Shown: in pieces, positions 14,606-22,672 of the stretch | How the letters are laid out: each line of letters begins with the position of its first letter | Position numbering within the stretch: position 1 is the first letter of the stretch | Origin: TH5896 sp049578985 | GTDB lineage: Archaea > Thermoproteota > Nitrososphaeria > Nitrososphaerales > Nitrososphaeraceae | Assembly: GCA_049578985.1 (NCBI GenBank) | Contig: JBAUMZ010000100.1 | Location: 1 to 29,071 of the forward strand | Direction: 5' to 3' | DNA: 29,071 bases | The notes under the pieces: generated by a model | Database searches by the model: none | Seen by the model: the letters and a program-made list of their open reading frames with translations, nothing else | What the model was told of the DNA's origin: nothing | Made by a program: the position numbers and the translations under genes

Positions 14606-15516
14606 CTTAGGCAATCAATTGACGGTATCGAAGAGAACAGGAAGGAGTCGTGAAAGGTATTTCATGACGCAGCGGTACCTGTGAATGAGAAACCACTAGC
14701 ACTGAAGATCTAAAACTACTTGTCATACTAAGCACCTGCTGAACATTGTTAATATCATAGTCGTTAATAGGATTGGCATTGCAAGTTTTTCTTTGACTAC
14801 ACTCAAGTTGATATATCCTAACCCGTTCATTCGCATCTGGTTCATCTAAGCATTTATCCAATAAGTGGTCCAATGACCCACTGTACCCACGCTCGAAGCA
14901 TGTTCGTTTGATGGTTGGGAAAGTATATTGTCTAAGGTGCTTTAGTGATGAGGTCAGCATGGCTAGTGACCTCGGTGATGCCTTGATGTTACTAGCATAG
15001 AATGGGAACTGACGGATATGACAACGAAATGACAGAAATAATGACTGATGTGACGGACATTAATAATCCCGATATGCGTCAATAAACTGTAGTTACCAGC
15101 TGCGTTTGAAGCTAGAACGTTCCAGCTTCATAGGCCATAAAATCCATAATGGTCCTTAACATAATGAAGTAATTGGACGAACGACACGACGGGCGGCCGA
15201 AAGTAGTACTGTCTTTCAAGCAGGACTGTCTTCTCTACAAGTGCTAGAAAAGACTCTGAGAAGCATTCTTTCCTAAGGGTGAGATCGAAGATGATCTTAC
15301 AATTGCTTGCATTTCTTGAGATTAGTTAGTCTAATCTGCGGATAAGGGATCGTGCAACATAATATTTCACTCGTAGAACCAAGCAGAGGATCGATAATGT
15401 ATCAGCCGCTTATTTCCTTATTTTGAAATATTGAGGAATGATAGCGGCAAACCTTCACAACATTATGCAGATACCAGTCATTGCAGATAGCATTTATACC
15501 AACTGCAGGTTGCTTT
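14606..15516. other. 0.9-kb region without a confident gene
   Basis: A minus-strand frame of 117 codons (14607-14960) reads partly like protein (SLDHLLDKCLDEPDANERV) but has no promoter and its end is unnatural; it may be a decayed gene. Motifs GACGGATAT / GACGGACAT recur at 15011 and 15053. A 24-base palindrome is at 15107-15130. The rest is unassigned. Confidence 0.35.
15107..15130. repeat. 24-base near-perfect palindrome
   Basis: Outer arms TGAAGCT / AGCTTCA enclose the perfect core GAACGTTC; only one of twelve pairs (A-C) mismatches. There is no loop, so it looks like a protein-binding site rather than an RNA hairpin. No gene starts within 300 bases. Confidence 0.6.
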
Positions 15517-16503
15517 TCATATCAATAATTCCTTATTGATAACTGTAAGAGGTGCTTCTCCGCGTGACATCCTCTCTATATTAATTGAAATTATCCTAGT
15601 AATGGTCTCAATTGCTTCAGCCGTCCACCCTGCAATGTGCGGGGTAAGTATGAAATTTTCAAGTGAAAGGATTGGGTCTTCCGGATGAGGGGGCTCACTC
15701 CAAAACACATCAAATGCTGCCCCTGCGATTCTTTGAGCACTCAGAGCAGTAAAGAGTGCATCTCTGTTTACTATCTTGGCTCGCGCAACATTTATCAAGT
15801 AAGCCGATTTTTTCATCACACTAAATTCCTTCGCCCCAAACATGTCCCTAGTCTCTTCTGTTAGGGGGGTATGAATTGAAACAATGTCTGCTCGGGCCAA
15901 GACTTCCGAAAGACGGTCTGCTCCAACCAAGTCGTCAACAAAGTATTTCTTGTCGTACCCCTGACTTTTCGTAGACGGATGTTTGGTCACAGCTTCCACT
16001 CTCATGCTTAGTCCTCGTGCGATTTTTGCAACCTCTATACCAGTTACTCCTAAACCAATAATTGCCAAAGTCTTTCCATGTAATTCGATACCGGCAGTAG
16101 TCTTCGATCTTGTATGCAACAGACTTTTCGCGGGAGCTGCGTGTCTGACCCCGATAGATGTGTTCTTTGACAACAGGAATATTAAAAAAAAAGTGTGTTC
16201 TGCAACAGAGATTGCATTAGCCAGCGGAACATTTGCTACATAGATCCCCTTTGAAGTGCAGTATTTTATGTCGATATTATCCACTCCTATCCCTGATTGC
16301 TGTACAAGTTTAAGGTTAGGACAACTTTCGATTACTGATCTGTCTATCGTATGAAAACCATTTACAACAATTTGAGCAGAAGCTAGTTGTGGAATTAAAG
16401 ACTTATCGTCATCAACGTATATAATGTCAAGATTGTACTCCTTTAACTTTTGCGACAAAGATTGTCTAAATTTCAGACCTTGCAAAAGTCCCACTATAGT
16501 CAA
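15517..16503 (-). CDS. D-isomer-specific 2-hydroxyacid dehydrogenase
   Basis: This 328-residue NAD-dependent dehydrogenase resembles D-3-phosphoglycerate dehydrogenase and glyoxylate/hydroxypyruvate reductases. The Rossmann glycine motif GLGVTG is at 150-155. The catalytic set is present: R241 (NVARAK, where most relatives have RG), E270 (WSEPP) and H289 (TPHIAGWT). It lacks the C-terminal ACT or regulatory domain of bacterial SerA, so it is the short type; serine synthesis or detoxification of 2-oxoacids are both possible. The start is a TTG (16503); a TATA-like CTATTTAAC (about 16537-16529) is centred about 30 bases upstream, supporting it, though GTG four codons later is possible. It has no operon partner. 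Confidence 0.85.
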   Translation of the reverse strand: MTIVGLLQGLKFRQSLSQKLKEYNLDIIYVDDDKSLIPQLASAQIVVNGFHTIDRSVIESCPNLKLVQQSGIGVDNIDIKYCTSKGIYVANVPLANAISVAEHTFFLIFLLSKNTSIGVRHAAPAKSLLHTRSKTTAGIELHGKTLAIIGLGVTGIEVAKIARGLSMRVEAVTKHPSTKSQGYDKKYFVDDLVGADRLSEVLARADIVSIHTPLTEETRDMFGAKEFSVMKKSAYLINVARAKIVNRDALFTALSAQRIAGAAFDVFWSEPPHPEDPILSLENFILTPHIAGWTAEAIETITRIISINIERMSRGEAPLTVINKELLI

Positions 16504-16753
16504 TTCTAATTAATATCAGAGTAACAGCCTGTTAAATAGTTGTCAAGCTCCGCATGGGCGAGGCGGCCAGGTTAAGTGACTTGGGAGAGGAAATAGTTCC
16601 TAGTTTGTAGTTGCGCCTTAGATACGCGGACTATCGACCAAACCACGAACACACATTAGACCACAGAATCATGAGCGCGCACAGAATATGTTTGTGACTG
16701 CTTCATCCAAATCTTAAGGAATGGAGCTAAATCAGTCCAATGGTCAAACCTAC

Positions 16754-17350
16754 TTACCAGATCACAGCCGGGCTGTTAATTGTGATATTTGTAGGAACGA
16801 TTTGAAGCTCTCCTTTCTCATTTGCCGAAATAATTTCTGGGGCAGACATCAAAATACTTATCGTCGCATTTTCATTCCATCTAACAAGGTTAAGATGAAC
16901 AAGAGGGCTATAATTCTCATCATCAGGGGTGCTGCTTGCAACAGGAAGTTGAAACCCAAATGCCCCTGGGCCTGTTACACCATTCAAGAATTCGAAACCC
17001 TGGCTTTGTTCGCTACTAGATAACTGTGCCAGAATGGGAGCAAAATTTACAAGCCAACCGGTATTTTCAAAGATTGAATTTGCAGTTTCATTATCTGAAG
17101 CGTCTGTCGCAACAAAGTATGCGACTCTCCCGTGCGCGTAACCTTTGGAAACTGGAAACTCAATGTTTTCACCAGTCTCATCATTATTATATGGATAGTA
17201 AATATTCGAATTTGCTGCTGAATTGTGTTCATCCCGATCTGTCCCTTGTGCAAATATGCGGAAATCAGGGAAAGTCCATATTGAGCATTCTACTAACACA
17301 CATAGAAAAAAAATCTCCAAGTAGGATATCAACTTATTATGCTTTGACAA
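16754..17350 (-). CDS. secreted DUF7482-type protein
   Basis: The mature part matches a family seen in ammonia-oxidising archaea (as I recall it, DUF7482): YFVATDASD, TGWLVNFAP, GPGAFGFQLPV, YSPLVHLNLVRW, ITINSPAVIW. It is probably extracytoplasmic; relatives are often attached to cupredoxin or other redox proteins, so a role near the respiratory or ammonia-oxidation surface is conceivable but unproven. The frame opens at 17497, but the first 49 residues are unlike a signal peptide. The TATA box at 17377-17385 is centred 31 bases before a TTG at 17350, which gives MSKHNKLISYL followed by a hydrophobic core and cleavage near IFAQG, an excellent signal peptide. I therefore place the start at TTG 17350 (198 residues). 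Confidence 0.75.
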   Translation of the reverse strand: MSKHNKLISYLEIFFLCVLVECSIWTFPDFRIFAQGTDRDEHNSAANSNIYYPYNNDETGENIEFPVSKGYAHGRVAYFVATDASDNETANSIFENTGWLVNFAPILAQLSSSEQSQGFEFLNGVTGPGAFGFQLPVASSTPDDENYSPLVHLNLVRWNENATISILMSAPEIISANEKGELQIVPTNITINSPAVIW

Positions 17351-17779
17351 TACCAAAAAAATAAACGGAACGCCATGATATAAATCTCCTCGCCCCAATA
17401 GGCGGTAGGGATGGATTACGAGTAAAAATCTAATGACGTGGATGGATCCTTTCATGCGAATTTTGAAGTGGTGTACTGGAAACTTTTTAGAATACATCCG
17501 TCATTAGAACTGATGAAATGAATCGTGCATTGACGATAAACTAAATCAAGCACCGAATTCGAAGTCCTGCCACCTTAAATTAATGGTCATACCTATGTGT
17601 TATTTCTCATAGTGCTCCACAGGAGACGACACCTCTCCTTCATCTAGATTAGGAATTCGGCCGTTTAGTCTTACTCTTTAACAATTTGCGCTTCAACCTA
17701 ATTCTCGCAGCTGCAATGCGAGTAAACCAACCTAGCTAGGAGCGAATTATTGTGGAAGTATACAGTTGTATAATCTTCC
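17351..17779. other. intergenic with the DUF7482 promoter
   Basis: Contains the TATA box (ATTTATATC on the minus strand, 17385-17377) of the DUF7482-type gene. The remainder (to 17779) shows no gene or strong repeat. Confidence 0.45.
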
Positions 17780-18613
17780 TTAATTACCCTCAATAAATCT
17801 TTTGATGATTTCGTTGATTAATTTTGGCTTTTCAGCATGTGGCCTGTGGCCACAGTCCTTTAATAAGCGCAACTGGCAATTTTTCATCGCCATAAAGGGA
17901 AGTGCGAACCTGACCGGGATTACACGATCTTCTTTTCCCCAGATAACAAGCGTGGGTGATTTTATTTTATTGATATTAATCCTTCTAGCAGCAGTGCTGT
18001 ACTTCAGAGCAGTAACAAACGCATTTTTAGCTCCCGGCATTGATATTCTTTCATAGACCATATCAACATGATTGCCCCTGACCTGCGCATTCGAGGTTTC
18101 AGACAATGCTTTTTTTATTTCAGTCCTAGAGTGAGCATCAATAATGCGGAGATACTTTTGAAGACCAGCAGAACTCGAAAAGGATTTGGGAGTAAAGCCT
18201 GCTGGACTTATGAGTATCAGTTTGCACACTTCACTAGGGTTTGTTACGGCAATTTTAGCGGCGATTTGACCTCCGAGTGATGAGCCTATTATATTAATTG
18301 GAAGCCCAACTTTTAGTTCACGAACTGCGCGTAAAACGAACGATGAAAAAAATCCTATTGTGTATTTCCTGTGTGGTTTGTCACTAAGTCCAAAGCCTGG
18401 AAGGTCAAAGGAGACAGCTCTATACTTTTTGGATAAATGACCCATATTATTATCCCAGCTTTCTATAGACCCCCCAAGCCCGTGAAGAAATACCAAGGTC
18501 TTTTCGGCCGTCGCCAAGGCATTATCTCGATATCGGATTCTCAAATTATCTACGACGGCGTACGCTACTTTTGTGCTCCTAACATTTCCCACACTATAGT
18601 TCTCTGAAAGCAA
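17780..18613 (-). CDS. alpha/beta hydrolase
   Basis: This 277-residue protein has the complete fold signature: oxyanion motif HGLGGS (44-49), FDLPGFGLSD (69-78), nucleophile elbow GSSLGG (S112), acid D229 (GKEDRVIP) and H256 (CGHRPHAEKP). A cap domain of about 60 residues lies between about 140 and 205. It could be an esterase, lipase, C-C hydrolase or similar; the substrate is not readable. The frame starts at TTG 18613 with a weak TATA-like element near -26; a GTG at codon 8 is an alternative start. It is divergent from the rhomboid gene across a 300-base gap. Confidence 0.82.
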   Translation of the reverse strand: MLSENYSVGNVRSTKVAYAVVDNLRIRYRDNALATAEKTLVFLHGLGGSIESWDNNMGHLSKKYRAVSFDLPGFGLSDKPHRKYTIGFFSSFVLRAVRELKVGLPINIIGSSLGGQIAAKIAVTNPSEVCKLILISPAGFTPKSFSSSAGLQKYLRIIDAHSRTEIKKALSETSNAQVRGNHVDMVYERISMPGAKNAFVTALKYSTAARRININKIKSPTLVIWGKEDRVIPVRFALPFMAMKNCQLRLLKDCGHRPHAEKPKLINEIIKRFIEGN

Positions 18614-18702
18614 CTAGTAATTTAGTATTCTAAAGAGAAAATTACTAAAAAGTCATTAACATGGAATCCTCTGAATCATTTCTATAACCTATTTAACTCA
18701 CA

Positions 18703-18723
18703 TTTTCGCTTTGCAAGCGAAAA
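18703..18723. repeat. perfect inverted repeat, 9-bp arms
   Basis: TTTTCGCTT and AAGCGAAAA flank a TGC centre, between the divergent hydrolase and rhomboid genes. It may be an operator or a tight hairpin. No T-run or gene end is close enough to call it a terminator. Confidence 0.6.
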
Positions 18724-18860
18724 GTATTGACTTCGAGGCGATACTGGCAATCAGATTCAACTAACGTCTAGGGAGAAGATAGGGTTAGAGCAGCGTATCT
18801 GGAATTCCAGCCTACACAGCGATGGTGACAGCGTATACTGAGGCAATAATTGTTACTGGT

Positions 18861-18892
18861 AACTATATATGTGAGCGGCAATACGATATTGC
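18861..18892 (+). promoter_or_regulatory. rhomboid promoter with palindrome over the start site
   Basis: The TATA box (ACTATATATG, about 18862-18871) predicts transcription near 18893. GCAATA-CGA-TATTGC (18878-18892), perfect 6-bp arms, fills the space between TATA box and predicted start, a classic repressor position. Confidence 0.5.
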
Positions 18893-18916
18893 AAATCCCA
18901 AAGACAATCCCCGCCA

Positions 18917-19594
18917 ATGGTGAACCTTCGAACTTTTCCGATAGCTACTGTTTTATTAATTGCCATAAATGTCCTGGTTTATTTCTTTGGTTTTCTCACT
19001 GATAGTCATACATGGTTAATTACAAACTTCGGGTTTGTTCCAGATTCTCTATTTGAAAGAAACGGCGTAGGTAGCTCTCTTCAATCCAACGCATTTCAAT
19101 CAGATCCGACAGGTCTAGGAAATGGTGTAACTTCTAATCTAATTCGATTATTGTCTTCGATGTTTATCCATGCTAGCGTTACTCACATTGTCTTCAATCT
19201 TGCTGCCCTTGCATATATTGGAAGCTACTCAGAGAGGTCAATTGGAACAGGTAAATATGTTGTAATTTATTTCATATCTGGAATATGCGCAGGTTTGTTC
19301 CATGGGGTGATAGCCTCTTACGTTTTAGGCAGCGGTCAGACGTTGTTGATAGGGGCATCAGGTGCTATTTCGGGGGTCTTGGGTATTGCTGCCGCAATTG
19401 GTAACCGAAGGGCTTACTACTGGCTCATAATTCAAATAGTATTTGCGTTCGTAGGCTCAGTAACTTTGATACCAATTGCATTCACTGCTCATATTGGAGG
19501 GTTTTTGGCTGGCGTAATTCTTACCAAACTTATGGTTAAAGGAGAATTCTTCCAAGGAAGAGATGCAAATAGAATGGATGAAGACGGGATCTAA
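18917..19594 (+). CDS. rhomboid-family intramembrane serine protease
   Basis: The 225-residue protein has about six membrane segments. The catalytic dyad is visible: S148 in GASGAISG (146-153) and H192 in TAHIGGFLAG (190-199). The conserved FIHASVTHIVFN (84-94 region: H85, H90, N94) of the second helix stabilises the oxyanion. It cleaves other membrane proteins within the bilayer; the target is unknown. A 35-residue polar loop (about 42-75) after the first helix is longer than in GlpG. The ATG at 18917 follows a leader of about 24 bases from the palindromic promoter. Confidence 0.9.
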   Translation: MVNLRTFPIATVLLIAINVLVYFFGFLTDSHTWLITNFGFVPDSLFERNGVGSSLQSNAFQSDPTGLGNGVTSNLIRLLSSMFIHASVTHIVFNLAALAYIGSYSERSIGTGKYVVIYFISGICAGLFHGVIASYVLGSGQTLLIGASGAISGVLGIAAAIGNRRAYYWLIIQIVFAFVGSVTLIPIAFTAHIGGFLAGVILTKLMVKGEFFQGRDANRMDEDGI

Positions 19595-19620
19595 TAGAAC
19601 ATATCGATTCGCTCCCTCCC

Positions 19621-19694
19621 ATGCTAATCAACCTATCATGTGTCAAGACAGACTTGAGCATACCGTTGCTACTAACCCCTGTTGATTAGAGCAT
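19621..19694 (+). ncRNA. possible structured RNA / 3' element after the rhomboid gene
   Basis: CTAATCAAC (19624-19632) pairs with GTTGATTAG (19681-19689), and the flanking ATG / CAT (19621-19623, 19692-19694) can extend the stem with a two-base bulge. Inside lies a second hairpin, TCAAG-acaga-CTTGA (19643-19657). The structure begins 27 bases after the rhomboid stop. It may be a 3'-UTR structure, a small RNA or a DNA site. Confidence 0.3.
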
Positions 19695-19785
19695 TCTCCA
19701 AGATTTGAGTTGGCCGTTTGAAATGCAATACAGCTAATTTGGACTAGAACCACTCAATGATAGACGTAGTAGATTATTTTAGTGT

Positions 19786-19998
19786 CTACTGTTTATCCTT
19801 GAACCATATCATATCCCGCATTAACCAAATCAAGTCTCTCCTCAGAAGCTTCAAATACATCTCCTCATGCTTGGGACAATAATTGGTCCTACCTGCAATC
19901 AATTCGTACGAAATAGATGATAGCTCTTCAAAGTGTCTTCTAGCCTCTGCTTGTAAATAGGCCTCCCAAAATTTTCCTAGCCTACCCTCCGGCTTCAT
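19786..19998 (-). CDS. small helical protein, unknown function
   Basis: This 70-residue protein is rich in Glu, Arg, Leu and Trp, predicted as two to three amphipathic helices (EAYLQAEARRHFEEL, then LKLLRRDLIWLMRDMIWF). It has one Cys, no signal peptide. The composition is natural and ATG 19998 is the only good start; the TATA signal is weak (CATAATTAG near 20024). I recognise no family. It resembles the many small DNA- or protein-interacting helical proteins in these archaea. Confidence 0.5.
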   Translation of the reverse strand: MKPEGRLGKFWEAYLQAEARRHFEELSSISYELIAGRTNYCPKHEEMYLKLLRRDLIWLMRDMIWFKDKQ

Positions 19999-20504
19999 TC
20001 ACTGTAAGATATGCATCTAACTAATTATGGATATCTTGATCTTTCACGCTAATGTAGCTGTATAAATTATACTTCCAGAGCCCCTTCTACTCCCCACGAA
20101 CCAATTAAAATTGTGCGTGGTGAGGAAGAAGAGGCATGGTTGCAACTTGTGACAAGCTCTGGCACTCTTTCTACCCTTGTGCGTTGTGTGTCATTCTCCA
20201 GAGATTGGAATTCGCATTGATAGTCGACGATATAAAAAGTGTCAAACCTTGGCAACCGCGAGTAATGATGCAGAGATTTCCAAGTGTATGGTTGCATAAA
20301 TAAATAAGTAAATTTCAAAACCATTTTTAGAGTAGGTTGTAGTACAGACTTATGCAGCTTATGCGACTTCCGTGACATGGCCCTGCCTCGTTTATCTAAA
20401 TCAGACTTTCAAAGGACCTCTAAAGTATTCTCCTATAGTAAATCTCATGACTAGATACATTGACTTGGAAACATCTGATGTCTTACTAGTGCCCGACCCA
20501 GCAA
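19999..20504. other. about 500 bases with no confident gene
   Basis: A 103-codon minus frame (20067-20378) is open but has no promoter and an odd composition, so I leave it out. No repeat of note was seen. Confidence 0.35.
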
Positions 20505-20783
20505 TCATGGGAAAGGCAGAAGGAAAGTACTTCCATCATTATCTTCAGATTCGTCACCTTGACCGCTTGCTCCTGATTGGTCTTCTGGCTGTTGTTGTAA
20601 CCCTCGAACTTCGATATCATTCTCTGAAGGAACAGGCAGAGATAAATCTGATTGTGCACAGGCGACATTATCCTGAGCTGAACAATCGTTTTTAGCAAAG
20701 GCATGAACGCTTATTATTGTAAGCACCACAAAACTCATGGTAGATATTCCCACTATAACTGCAATGAAATTATTCCGTAGCAC
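20505..20783 (-). CDS. small secreted protein, Cys pair, LPFP end
   Basis: About 92 residues: signal peptide (LRNNFIAVIVGISTMSFVV... core, cleavage likely after VHAFA), a C-x7-C pair (DCSAQDNVACAQ), then an acidic, Gln/Ser/Gly-rich disordered linker (EDQSGASGQGDESEDND) and a short hydrophobic end LLPFP. It has the same architecture as the protein at 4273-4578 although the linkers differ. Start is GTG 20783 or TTG 20786; both directly precede the signal peptide. Likely extracytoplasmic; function unknown. Confidence 0.55.
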   Translation of the reverse strand: MLRNNFIAVIVGISTMSFVVLTIISVHAFAKNDCSAQDNVACAQSDLSLPVPSENDIEVRGLQQQPEDQSGASGQGDESEDNDGSTFLLPFP

Positions 20784-20992
20784 CAATCCTGTAATCTAGA
20801 TTTTCAGTAAGGAATATTAGCATTAAGATACTATTTTACTGAAATGAGTTAAAGTTAGATGATGGTAAGGTTCTATCTAAACAGTCTTACCATCATTTTA
20901 AAGATACCCATCCTATTAAGGCCCAAGGTGGCTATTTTTATTGCTAATGAAGCTACAGTATTACATAAAAAACCTTCTATAACTTTAACTGT
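20784..20992. repeat. intergenic region with 11-bp inverted repeat
   Basis: ATGATGGTAAG (20859-20869) and CTTACCATCAT (20886-20896) form perfect 11-bp arms with a 16-base loop. A related element TTAAAGTTA occurs at 20849-20857 and again at 21005-21013, and its inverted partner ATAACTTTAA lies at 20979-20988 (10-bp arms, 16-base loop with 21005-21014). Two stem-loops with equal loop size in one intergenic gap is unusual. Confidence 0.5.
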
Positions 20993-21182
20993 ACTAGAAC
21001 GAAATTAAAGTTATCTATAACATTAGCATTGGGTCTAGTGCACCCTGTTCCGATGTCGATGGCAGGCGACAGATGCAGCTGCTTCTGGTTGCGACGACGA
21101 TGACTGTTCTGGCAGCGAGCTAAAAATGTGTGATTTGATAACAAACAATTCCCCTCTAATAATTTTTTTTGGATTCTTCTTA
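20993..21182 (+). pseudogene. possible remnant of a secreted Cys-containing protein
   Basis: One frame reads TKLKLSITLALGLVHPVPM (about 20996-21060), a signal-peptide-like stretch with no start codon. After a one-base shift near 21064 the sequence continues TDAAASGCDDDDCSGSELKM, resembling the Cys-pair acidic proteins of this window. Loss of the start codon and a frameshift suggest a decayed paralogue. The fragments are short, so chance is possible. Confidence 0.25.
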
Positions 21183-21265
21183 ATGCGTTGATTGAAAGTC
21201 ATAAAATCATCCTAGTTTCACCTTGCTCGAACATAATTAGAAAAATAGGTTTACAATAAAAATTC

Positions 21266-21790
21266 CTATGTTGGCAGATCAAATTCAACAGGAGTTCCCT
21301 CGGTAATTCCGTTGGCAGACGAAAAGCCTGCTACCGTTTCAAGAACATATTGAGCCTGGACGTCTGGGGCATACGATGGGCATGGTAATAGAGGGCTACA
21401 TGGTTGAAGATTCTCTTCAATGTGTACCACTTTTTTGTCAGCATCCAGCCATAGAATATCTATGGGAAATTTCATGTCTTTCATCCAGAAGCTTAGCATA
21501 CGTGGCGACTCGTACGGAAATAACATTCCTTCATTGGAATGGAGGGTATCCTTTATGGAAAGACCTTTTGTCTGTTCATCGGTAGTCAATGCCACGTCTG
21601 CTTGTAGATTGAGATCGTCGACTGTTATGTTAACCTTATTAGGAAGTGATTTGGTGTTTGTCTCATCACCCTCCCCAAAAGCATCATTTGATAGAAGTTT
21701 GATTCCAGAGACTGCTAAGAGGAACACAAATAGAAATGCGATTAGTGCCTTAAATTCAAGAACCGTGCTAAATCTAACATCACGTTTCAA
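21266..21790 (-). CDS. membrane-anchored DUF192 protein
   Basis: This 174-residue protein has an N-terminal membrane anchor or signal (about 13-32) and a DUF192 beta domain (about 52-172) with the hallmark pattern: TKGLSIKDTL (74-83), EGMLFPYE (87-94), FWMKDMKFPIDILWLD (101-116) and YVLETVAG (148-155). DUF192 proteins are small extracytoplasmic domains of unknown biochemical function found in bacteria and archaea. A Cys pair (C131, C137) in a loop could form a disulfide outside the cell. The TTG start (21790) is preceded five bases away by AAGGAG, a good ribosome-binding site, which decides the start. Confidence 0.83.
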   Translation of the reverse strand: MKRDVRFSTVLEFKALIAFLFVFLLAVSGIKLLSNDAFGEGDETNTKSLPNKVNITVDDLNLQADVALTTDEQTKGLSIKDTLHSNEGMLFPYESPRMLSFWMKDMKFPIDILWLDADKKVVHIEENLQPCSPLLPCPSYAPDVQAQYVLETVAGFSSANGITEGTPVEFDLPT

Positions 21791-21798
21791 TAATGCTC

Positions 21799-21804
21799 CT
21801 TGTT
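21799..21804 (-). promoter_or_regulatory. Shine-Dalgarno of the DUF192 gene
   Basis: AAGGAG, read on the minus strand, lies five to seven bases upstream of the TTG at 21790 and supports a leadered mRNA, in contrast to the leaderless genes around it. Confidence 0.5.
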
Positions 21805-22010
21805 TAAGTTAGGCAATATAACCTGTTCTGATAGTGGATGATGGAGTTTATGCCAATTACAGTGCGTCTAAGCATCTTTGATATTCTCCCAGCTCCACAT
21901 TATAACCGGTGAGGTTTTTCAACCTTTATCCCTAAAGATCTTTTTGTTTGAGCGCGGGCGAATAATTATTACACTTACTGAGAAAAGTAAAAGTCTAAAT
22001 TGAATTAAAT

Positions 22011-22604
22011 ATGCTTCTATATCTAATGAATGTTAAACCGTCAAATAAAATGTCAAGCACGCAAGTAAAATCGGCGGTCGTTTTTGTCGGAATATTGTCA
22101 TTTGTGTTGTACACATCATTTTTCTCGCTAAAGGACTTTACTAGTACGAACATGGCATCGGGTTCTGTGGAACTGCAAGAAAATGTTGTTCAAATAGTTA
22201 AGGATTCTATGACAAGATATAATATAGTAAATAACGAGACCGAATTCATAGGATCTTTTGACACAACTTATTCCATTTCGGGGAACAGCGACTCATTGAA
22301 AAGTTCTGATGATGCCATCATTTCTGTGGTACAAGAGGATTTCAATAGATCCCCCACAATTGGATATATTGGGGTAGGAGATGTTTCAACTTTATCAACC
22401 GCCGATTCTGAAGCCTCAAATAACCTATCACTGCCTAATCCTTTCGCGGATTCAGCTGCGATTAACCAGACTATAAGCCAAAAAATTGCAAATGCAATAG
22501 AATCAGTAGACGGACTTGATGCCTCAATTATAAAAATTAAATGTGATTTTAATATGAATATTACTGAATGGAAGTGTGTGAATATAGGTAATCAAAACAG
22601 CTAG
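22011..22604 (+). CDS. membrane-anchored extracytoplasmic protein, unknown
   Basis: This 197-residue protein has one hydrophobic segment (about 20-40, VVFVGILSFVLYTSFF) near the N-terminus and a soluble outer domain rich in Ser, Asp and Asn with several N-glycosylation sequons (NET, NLS, NQT, NIT). Two Cys near the C-terminus (about 178 and 188) may form a disulfide. I do not recognise the domain. ATG 22011 or ATG 22026 could be the start; both keep the anchor. The gene is convergent with the 384-residue secreted protein, whose stop is 69 bases away, so both may contribute to the cell surface. Confidence 0.6.
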   Translation: MLLYLMNVKPSNKMSSTQVKSAVVFVGILSFVLYTSFFSLKDFTSTNMASGSVELQENVVQIVKDSMTRYNIVNNETEFIGSFDTTYSISGNSDSLKSSDDAIISVVQEDFNRSPTIGYIGVGDVSTLSTADSEASNNLSLPNPFADSAAINQTISQKIANAIESVDGLDASIIKIKCDFNMNITEWKCVNIGNQNS

Positions 22605-22672
22605 CTCAAAACACTATTATCGCTCAAATTATCACATTCGGTGTAGCAGCAGGCAGTCATTATATGACGAAT

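Noticed and set aside
14607..14960. 117-codon minus-strand open frame
   Set aside because: The first half reads somewhat like protein, but there is no promoter and the last third is unnatural; kept only as a remark in the gap entry.
18703..18723. Inverted repeat read as an intrinsic terminator
   Set aside because: It lies 80-90 bases upstream of the start side of both divergent genes, not after a stop codon, and archaea mostly use U-runs.
20067..20378. 103-codon minus-strand open frame
   Set aside because: No motif, signal or promoter, and unusual His/Ser-rich composition.
20372..20704. Plus- and minus-strand frames overlapping the small secreted protein
   Set aside because: The minus-strand frame at 20505 has a clear signal peptide, Cys pair and acidic linker; the overlapping frames do not.
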